From Butyriboletus loyo (Eukaryota > Basidiomycota > Agaricomycetes > Boletales > Boletaceae), in assembly GCA_038093515.1 (NCBI GenBank), contig JBBPSI010000028.1, positions 1 through 64,000 of the forward strand: 64,000 bases of DNA. Direction: 5' to 3'. Under the pieces are notes generated by a model that was not told the DNA's origin, made no database searches, and was given only the letters and a program-made list of their open reading frames with translations. This document shows, in pieces, positions 57,495-64,000 of this stretch. How positions within the stretch are numbered: the first letter of the stretch is position 1; each line of letters starts with the position of its first letter. A program made the translations under genes and the position numbers.

Positions 57495-58113
57495 TTACAT
57501 TGATGCACGTTCCTGAGCCATGGTGCGAAGCACATCATCACCATCTCGCCACAGACATTCTCCTTGCCAGAGCACATAGTCTGCCATTCTGTTGTTCGTG
57601 ATATAGTCTACGCAATCCCGGTCGGCTGCTCCGGGTTGAATCCAGATGGCAGGGATGCGTTGATGTTTGGCTTGTTCCAACAACTTGATGGTAATCTTCA
57701 CACGGCGCGTTGTGAGAGGATGATAACATCGATGTCGGATGGGACGAACCTTGGGAGGCGTTATGATACTGAGCGCAGTTTCGTTAGACGAAGATAGTTG
57801 GTCGATGGACCTGATTGTCTTGCGCCCCTCTAGCTCGCTATTCGTCTGCGAAAGACGGAATGAGCAAGGAACCCAAGTCGTTGGTGATCGATCGACGTCC
57901 GACTGACCGGATGCACGGGCATCACATCCTTGTTCCTCGCGATATACCACTGAAGGATCTGGAGAGGGGCTCTCGTTTGTACGTCTAGGAAAACGTTCAC
58001 GAGCGTTGGCAACTTACCTTTGTCCCCCACTTTGATTGGTCCGTCGACGCGCCGACGACGGCATACTTCTTATGAGTCAAGAAGAATTTCTGTTTCTCGG
58101 CCGACGTGGTCAT
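57495..58113 (-). CDS. CoA-binding-domain (YccU-like) protein
   Basis: Four exons give MTTSAEKQKFFLTHKKYAVV, GASTDQSKWGTK, then ILQWYIARNKDVMPVHP. Next come TNSELEGRKTIRSIDQLSSS and ETALSIITPPK, then ITIKLLEQAKHQRIPAIWIQ and PGAADRDCVDYI. The GAS-x4-KxG loop and the IQPGA motif are typical of the small Rossmann-fold CoA_binding_2 family, found in bacteria and fungi and presumed to bind acyl-CoA or a related nucleotide. Length is about 150 residues, as usual for the family. The biological role is not known. The gene is divergent from the MCY1-like gene, 625 bp away. Confidence 0.8.
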
Positions 58114-58738
58114 GCTGGATGTGGATAGGTGGCAGAGCTTGTAAATGACGGTCGAGCGAATGACGGTCGAGCGTGTTATCATCGTGATCAAGACCAACTA
58201 AAACTAGTTGGGAGTCACTGCTCATGCCAAGTACCGTAGCTCATGTGAGCACCGACAGACTCTCACGAAAATCTATGCATGGAACACGACACGGGGGATT
58301 GTTCTGTTGGACTTGCCCCATGATGCTCGGCGCTCGCGTAGCAGTGACTAAGCCAAGTCACGTGCATTCGCGCACGGACCACCTGTAAAATCTATATAGT
58401 CTGCGTTTCGACGTGATGAATCCTTAGAACATACTCAGCTAGGATCTATTTTATAGAAACTAACTCGAGTCTCGCATGTTTACTCATGCCACATCCTTCA
58501 AATCCGTTCGATGACATCCGCGCTCGCTCGTTCGACAGAGAACACGATCCCCTGTGGATCTCGAGGACGTCTGGTTCTGTGTCTCGCCGGGCTGTTTGCA
58601 GCTCGCTGAGCCAGAGCCACCGAGTCGAGCGTCTGTCTGATGGATTTTCTATGTACCCTGTATATTTAGCAATAATAATGTTTGCATGATCAACTTTGCT
58701 TTGTCAGTTTGATTCTGTGAGGGTTGTTCGTGTCCCTC
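58114..58738. promoter_or_regulatory. Divergent promoter region
   Basis: It separates the CoA-binding and MCY1-like genes. A near-duplicate GAATGACGGTCGAGC / TAAATGACGGTCGAGC pair lies at about 58142-58172. CTATATAG at about 58392 could be a TATA element for the plus-strand gene. A small open frame (58486-58689) has no domain and is more likely 5' leader than a gene. Confidence 0.35.
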
Positions 58739-61128
58739 ATGAAGTTCCCTGATATTGCTGCTTTCCTCCATCTGCCAAATGCTGCTATCCGCCAAGTATC
58801 CTACGGAATCTTGATCGGGTTCACACTTTCTGTTTCAGCAACCTCTATAGCACACTACTATTCAGAGTGCAGAAGAAAGGATGAACTAGAGAAGCAAACC
58901 TTGTTACGACCTATCGAACTGAGGAGTGATGAAGTCGTACGCGGAGTGACTGGACTGATCGGTATGTCTCCTTTTCTCAGTGCCATGCTACATTGGTCGA
59001 CGCATATAATGTCAGGAAACACGCCGTTGGTGAGAATCAACTCATTGAGCGACGTGCTCGGAGTAGAGATTCTGGGAAAGGCTGAGGTGGGACTCTCGTC
59101 GTGTCTCGATCGAACGCAATGATCGAGTTTGGTACGTCTCCAGTTTCTGAATCCGGGAGGTAGCGTCAAGGATCGGGTTGCTTTGCAAAGTGAGAATTCT
59201 TCGCTGTATGCGTCCAAGGACCTCGCAGGGCTTACGCTTCGACGGACAGTGATCGAAGACGCTGAGCGGCAAGGATTGTTGCACCCACATACTGGCTCCC
59301 GGATTTTCGAGGGCACCGTCGGATCCACTGGGATTTCGATAGCGACGATATCGAAAGCCAGGTAACTCTGGAACCCCCCCTTGTCTTTTTCCGTCGTTGA
59401 TGCGTTGGCAGGGGTTATGACACGAGTGAGCTGTGTTCTCGCGCACTGCTTCTGGCGGTCTTGGCTTACCTCCTTGGAAAAGCCATCATCATGCCGGACG
59501 ACGTCGCGGAAGAAAAGGTAAAAGCGTTACAATCACTCGGGGCAGAAGTACTGCGCGTGCGGCCAGCCAGCATCGTCGACAAAAAACAAGTACGTACCTC
59601 CAACACCCCATCGACGCCGCTGATCTATCAACCATTCCCGCGCAGTACGTCGTATGTTACGCGCCGTTCTCTCGCACCGTATCATACTCACAGCGACGTC
59701 TCAGAACATGGCTCGGCAAGCTGCTGTCAGATTTGGCCAACCGAGCGCCCTGGATGGAGCTGAAGGAGGCGCAGGCATCAGCCATGAGATGGTCACGGGC
59801 TCACCCTCGGTCGTCGTCTCCACCACCTCGTCGCATGTACGTGCTGAAGGCACAGAAGACGACCCCCAGGATATGGAGCTACTCACCAAGCCCCGCGGGT
59901 TCTTTGCAGACCAGTTCGAGGTATGCCACCCGCCCTCCCACCCCGGTGAGCGGTCGATGTTGACATGCTCGTCGATGCAAGAACAGGAGCAACTTTGATG
60001 CACATTACGAAGGGACTGGTCCAGAGATATGGCGACAAACAAACGGGAAGCTGGACGCGTTCGTTTCGGGCGCGGGTGAGTCGTCCATCAGTACCGTCGG
60101 TACACCTGTCCGAGCTGCGGAATTTAATCGAGCGGCTACCGAATGTTTGATAGGGACGGGCGGAACGATCGCTGGAACGGGTCGTTTTATCAAGTCGATG
60201 GACGAGAACGTAAAGGTCGTCTTGGCCGATCCCGAGGGCAGCGGTCTGTACAACAAGGTACGTCAGGCCCTGCTTCTTTTCCGAAGAACCAGGGGGGAGG
60301 AACAATCTCACCGGGCGCGTCATTTCTAAACGACAGGTCAAATTCGGCGTCATGTACGATAGGAAAGAAGCAGAAGGCACAAAACGACGGCATCAAGTCG
60401 ATACGGTCGTCGAAGGGATGTGCGTTTTTTTTTTTTCCACACCCCGATTTCGATTTCGATTTCGATCTTTCTTTTCGTACATTGAACTCAACGTTATCGA
60501 TACGGTCACAGCGGGATCAATCGGATGACGAACAACATCGATCTGGCGCTGCCCATCATCGACGACGCGTTTCGGCGAGTCCTGGTTCCATCTCTTTTTC
60601 TTGTTCCTGATCGACGTGACGATGGCTTTGCTGCGTCTTTTTAGGATAACGGACGTAGAGGCCGTCGCCATGTCTCGCTACCTCGTCCATCGTGACGGTC
60701 TGTTCCTCGGTTCCAGCAGCGCGTGCAACTTGGTGGCGTGCGTCAAGTGGGTGAAGCAGATGGGATGGCAAGAGGGCCAGACCGTCGTCACTATCCTGTG
60801 AGCCCGACCATCATCGAACTAGGCTCTGTGCGTCCGTGCAAACGTTTCGTTCTTTTGGGTAGGTGCGATTCTGGCGTCCGCCATCATTCAAAGGTAAGCG
60901 TCGGTCCGTCCAAACGTGTTCTTTTGGGTCTGATCGGTACAACTGCCTGCCCTGGTTGCTGTGGATAAAACAGTTTTGGTGAGAATTTCCGTCGATCCGG
61001 TTTTTTTTTTTGCCTTGGGGGATATACGCTCACTATCTTTGCCGGCTAGGAACGACGAGTACCTTCGACGCGCCAACACCCCCATCGATCGGACAATCAT
61101 CGAGAACCTCATCGCAGGACGATCATAA
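58739..61128 (+). CDS. MCY1: Membrane-anchored cysteine synthase homologue (MCY1-like, PLP enzyme)
   Basis: This is a pyridoxal-phosphate enzyme of the cysteine synthase/CBS fold. ATG 58739 starts [14 protein letters not shown], followed by a membrane segment ([20 protein letters not shown]) that suggests anchoring, as in yeast Mcy1 of the mitochondrial outer membrane. The core has [13 protein letters not shown], the PLP-lysine motif [13 protein letters not shown] and [12 protein letters not shown]. It continues with [20 protein letters not shown] and the phosphate-binding [13 protein letters not shown]. Later come [20 protein letters not shown] and [17 protein letters not shown]. The usual cysteine synthase phrase EGTSGNTG is EGTVGSTG here, which may bear on substrate. 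About ten introns occur, including a likely 6-nt exon (59646-59651), a 5-nt exon (60974-60978) and a GC-AG intron (60575-60644). It ends at TAA 61126-61128. Confidence 0.92.
60442..60467 (+). repeat. Short CGATTT microsatellite in an intron
   Basis: CGATTT occurs three times in a row, then CGATCTTTC, inside an intron of the MCY1-like gene just after a long T run. Confidence 0.7.
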
Positions 61129-61337
61129 TATAAGCAATAAAGCAGAGAAAGGAAGTGCAGAACAAAAGATAGCGTGTGCAGATGCCTATGGTACAGATGC
61201 GTGAGAGGTAGATGAGTACATGGTATGATGACTCCAATGCTCATGGTTGACTTGGTAGCCACGGTGTGGGGAATAGGCCGGGGGACGTGACCGATGATGA
61301 TTTTGGTCGAGAAACAAACCCGTTCTGGGTGGAAGTT
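61129..61337. other. Intergenic region between convergent genes
   Basis: About 200 bp between the MCY1-like and ADA2 stop codons; no other feature visible. Confidence 0.4.
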
Positions 61338-63742
61338 CTAGAGGTCGATTGGGACACGGCAGTGTTGGGTTGAACTTGCTCCTTGGATGGTGATGCACTC
61401 AGGGACGTAGCCGTGCCAACTTGCCTGTGTCCGCTCCGCCATGAGTCGTGCGGGCGAAAAAGCAAACCAGAAAATGACGCACGCAGGATCAGCGGGAGCA
61501 GTGGGTGGTGGTGGGTCTGGCGTAATCTTGAGATACCCAGCTTGCACTAAAAAGTCCCAGACGCGACTCGTCTTATTCACGTCTATCTTCACGAGATCTC
61601 GGGCTTCCCGTCGGCGGAGCTTGCCACCACGACGCGCATACTCTCGTACGAGCGTCTCCTTGATGATAAGATACGGCTTTGGAAGAATACGCAGCTGTGA
61701 ACACAGCGCCTGTTCGGCGGGCGTGAGCAAGTGGAGTGAAGGGCTGTTCGCCAAATTCAGAGGGGCCGCTGATTATAGCGTAAATCAGTGTCGCAGGGTC
61801 AGGTCATGATAATTGGGAGAGGAATGGACGCGTACGTGGTCGGCGCACCGAACTCGTTCCCGTGGCACTCGCACCAAGCTTGGGGGTCGATTCTCGTTCG
61901 TGACTCTTACGGCCTTCGGATTCTCCTGACACCCCATCAACTTCTAGATCATGATCATGATCAAGAAGGTCCAACACTTACGGCCAGTTACGCCGCGCAG
62001 CTGATTTAATCGCTCAGAGGCGTAGTAATCCCGCGACAAATTCGCCTTCAATTGTACCTGGGAATGGCAAGATGAAGCAAATCAAGCCACAAGATAAACA
62101 GTTGCATACGTACGCGACGAATGCTGTCCATTTCAAATTTATCAATATCTGCGGTAGTGGTGAGACCCATGCGCCGATAATGCTGCAATTCTTGTATGCG
62201 CTTCCTCAGCATTGCCTCGTCTGCATGTGGAATTAGCGTCCGCTGCCGTTGAAGTCACCGAAATCATACACAGGATGTCTGCGGCGAACACTTCGTAATC
62301 TTCGGCAGTCTGAAGCCTGGCAAAGGGTCGGAGGCGCTGCACAATGTCCCTTTCCTCTTTCACTCGTTTCTTTTCCGCAGCTTGCATCTTTTGATGCAGA
62401 CATCAGAAGAATCGATACATGTTACTAACCAAACGTGACTGACCTTCTTGTATTCAAGCAGGCCCCTTTCAAATATGATCGCTTTAGCCTCGTGGCGTTT
62501 CGCCACACGCTGATTGTACATTTCAATCATCGTTAGCTTGAATGCAAGCGAATCTCCTGTTTCGAATGGAGGCGGTTGCATGGGCTCTTCAGAATTCGGG
62601 TCATCTTCTCCGGTGGTCTGTTGGTCGGTGCTGCTGGGCTCCTCCGACTTGACTACCGAGTGCGGTCTAGACGTATCGCCAATGGCAGAACTATGTCCAT
62701 TCACATAACCGTTCATACCATTCATCGGCGGTTGACTCATTGACCTAGACTCTTCGCTTGACTTTCGTTCTTCTAGCATCTGCGCCCGAGCTTTGACATC
62801 AACATCATTTTCGTCCTCCATGATCTGGTCTCCACCATAGGCAAGACAGATACCAAACTCGAGGTCTTTGACTAATTCCTCCGCTTCGTTATCAAGTTCG
62901 TGCTCAAATTCCAGTCGACCTGGAAGGAAGGTAGCGACCTCATGCACACCTGGTGCCGACGTTGGGGGAACCTTTGGAGGAGGCTGGGCAGCATTATTCA
63001 CGGCTGACATCCGTCTTCGTTTCCGCTGCTGAAATTCCTCGGGATCGATATCAAAATCAACATTCATCCGCTGCGTGAGAGAAGTTTAGGGCAGGCTATT
63101 TTAACTTGGCATCAACAGCTTACCGGCAGAGGCCAGGTAGGAGAATCGACGAAAACAGAGTTGTAATGCTCTTCCACTTCTTCCTTCGTTCGCGTGCCGA
63201 CGTGCTCCGCAATCATCTGCCAATTTCCAAAGCCAGCTTTCGATATGCCCTCGATCAACAGCAGCTCCCTGGCATGACGCAAAGTCGGTGCGGACTTCAA
63301 GTGATAACAAGAAAGGAAGACATACTCATCGGCACCCCAATCATCTGAGAAGATGGGATATGAATGTAGTTCCTAAGGAAGGATCATGTTAGACTAACGG
63401 TGTTAGCGCCTCAACGCCCTGGCTTACGATGATACGGTATGCATGGCCACGTCGGTGCTTTCCGAACTCGCTTCCTGCACAAAAACACGCAGGACAAACG
63501 TCTACTCCATCGCCTGGTTCACACGCAGGATCGGCACATTTTATTCGGACAGAATGCGTCAGGTCGCACATGCATGAGTCGCATTGGATCTGCAAGCCTG
63601 GTTCGTTGACAGCTACAATATTACGCAACAGGCCCCCGTGAGAAACGCAAGTGGATGAGAACGAGCCAAGGGTAGGATGCAAAGATCACTCACTTTGTAT
63701 TTCGTCGGGCTGATGCTCGCGTTTCCGATGAGAGACAGTCAT
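61338..63742 (-). CDS. ADA2: ADA2, transcriptional adaptor of the SAGA histone acetyltransferase module
   Basis: Ada2 works with Gcn5 and Ada3 in the acetyltransferase module of SAGA. ATG 63742 starts MTVSHRKREHQPDEIQ, then a ZZ zinc finger (CDSCMCDLTHSVRIKC, DVCPACFCAGSEFGKH). A SANT domain follows (HSYPIFSDDWGADEELLLIE, GISKAGFGNWQMIAEHVG, TKEEVEEHYNSVFV). The middle is NVDFDIDPEEFQQRKRRR with long charged linkers, then RLRPFARLQTAEDYEVFAAD, ILYEAMLRKRIQELQHYRRM and GLTTTADIDKFE. The C-terminal SWIRM domain reads NLANSPSLHLLTPAEQALCS, KPYLIIKETLVREYARRGG and IDVNKTSRVWDFLVQAGYL. After the SWIRM the frame runs on for about 45 residues to a stop at 61338; a terminal intron there cannot be excluded. 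About eight introns, all joined in frame by eye. Confidence 0.92.
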
Positions 63743-64000
63743 GGTCGGTGGCCGGGAGTGAAAGTGGCGCGTTGAACGTGCTGCAGAACGATAGATGCTG
63801 GCTTGGGAGGCTAGTTGGGGCAGAAGAGGGTTTGAATAAGTGCGCTGCCATTTCAACGATGGAAAGGTCAGGACGAGCACACGAGAAACGGCACAGGACT
63901 TACTAGATGCTCAATCCACCCTCGCTGCTACTCCAGTGAGCGGGGACTGGATGTCGTCGAGCAGAATGTGAAGCCAGCGCCAGATAGATGCCTTGTCCAA
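63743..64000. other. ADA2 upstream region
   Basis: The last 258 bp of the window. It should contain the ADA2 promoter. No TATA box or start of a further gene could be supported. Confidence 0.4.

Noticed and set aside
58486..58689. A 67-codon open frame upstream of the MCY1-like gene
   Set aside because: No domain and no splice join to the main gene that preserves frame; more likely leader sequence.
61441..61809. Plus-strand open frame rich in Arg and Ser
   Set aside because: Antisense to the ADA2 SWIRM domain.

Overview
The window is a piece of a mushroom-type basidiomycete (Agaricomycetes-like) nuclear genome. Genes are broken by many short introns (about 45-75 nt) with GT-AG and some GC-AG borders, several exons are only 5-17 nt long, spacing is compact, and the mobile elements (chromoviral Ty3/gypsy elements, an RNase H-bearing non-LTR element, a TET/JBP-like oxygenase remnant) are types common in agaric fungi. 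All exon joins were made by eye from splice consensus and conserved protein motifs; there is no transcript evidence.

Layout. 1-5.4 kb: XRN1 5'-3' exoribonuclease on the minus strand, its RGG tail cut by the window edge. 5.4-7.3 kb: no confident gene, then tRNA-Val(CAC). 7.4-12.8 kb: three minus-strand genes, the DNA polymerase delta third subunit (POLD3/Cdc27) and two unrecognised genes. 12.9-32.8 kb: a nest of transposons. It holds a decayed RNase H element broken by nested solo LTRs with perfect target-site duplications, a TET/JBP-like pseudogene broken by another LTR, a degenerate tandem repeat, an apparently intact chromodomain Ty3/gypsy element (A, gag and pol joined by a likely -1 frameshift), and a second gypsy element (B) cut short where A begins. 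34-38.6 kb: a flavin-containing monooxygenase gene and a C2-domain multi-pass membrane protein gene. 38.6-49.9 kb: a gene-poor accessory tract with inverted repeats, one intact protein-kinase-like gene, two decayed kinase copies in opposite orientations and one unrecognised multi-exon gene. 49.9-63.7 kb: a dense housekeeping block with a YMC1-like mitochondrial carrier, a C2H2 zinc-finger protein, an NPY1-type NADH pyrophosphatase, a CoA-binding-domain protein, an MCY1-like membrane-anchored cysteine synthase homologue and the SAGA adaptor ADA2.

The housekeeping genes do not form one pathway; they are ordinary neighbours, some sharing divergent promoters (carrier/C2H2; CoA-binding/MCY1) or converging (NPY1/CoA-binding; MCY1/ADA2). 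The most unusual signals are a palindromic promoter motif held 14-15 nt from the TATA box in six otherwise dissimilar LTRs, the nested solo LTRs, the gag-pol slippery site, the clustered microexons and GC-AG introns, and the kinase gene with decayed relatives among inverted repeats. I found no CRISPR array, no rRNA, and nothing I can firmly call a wholly new system.
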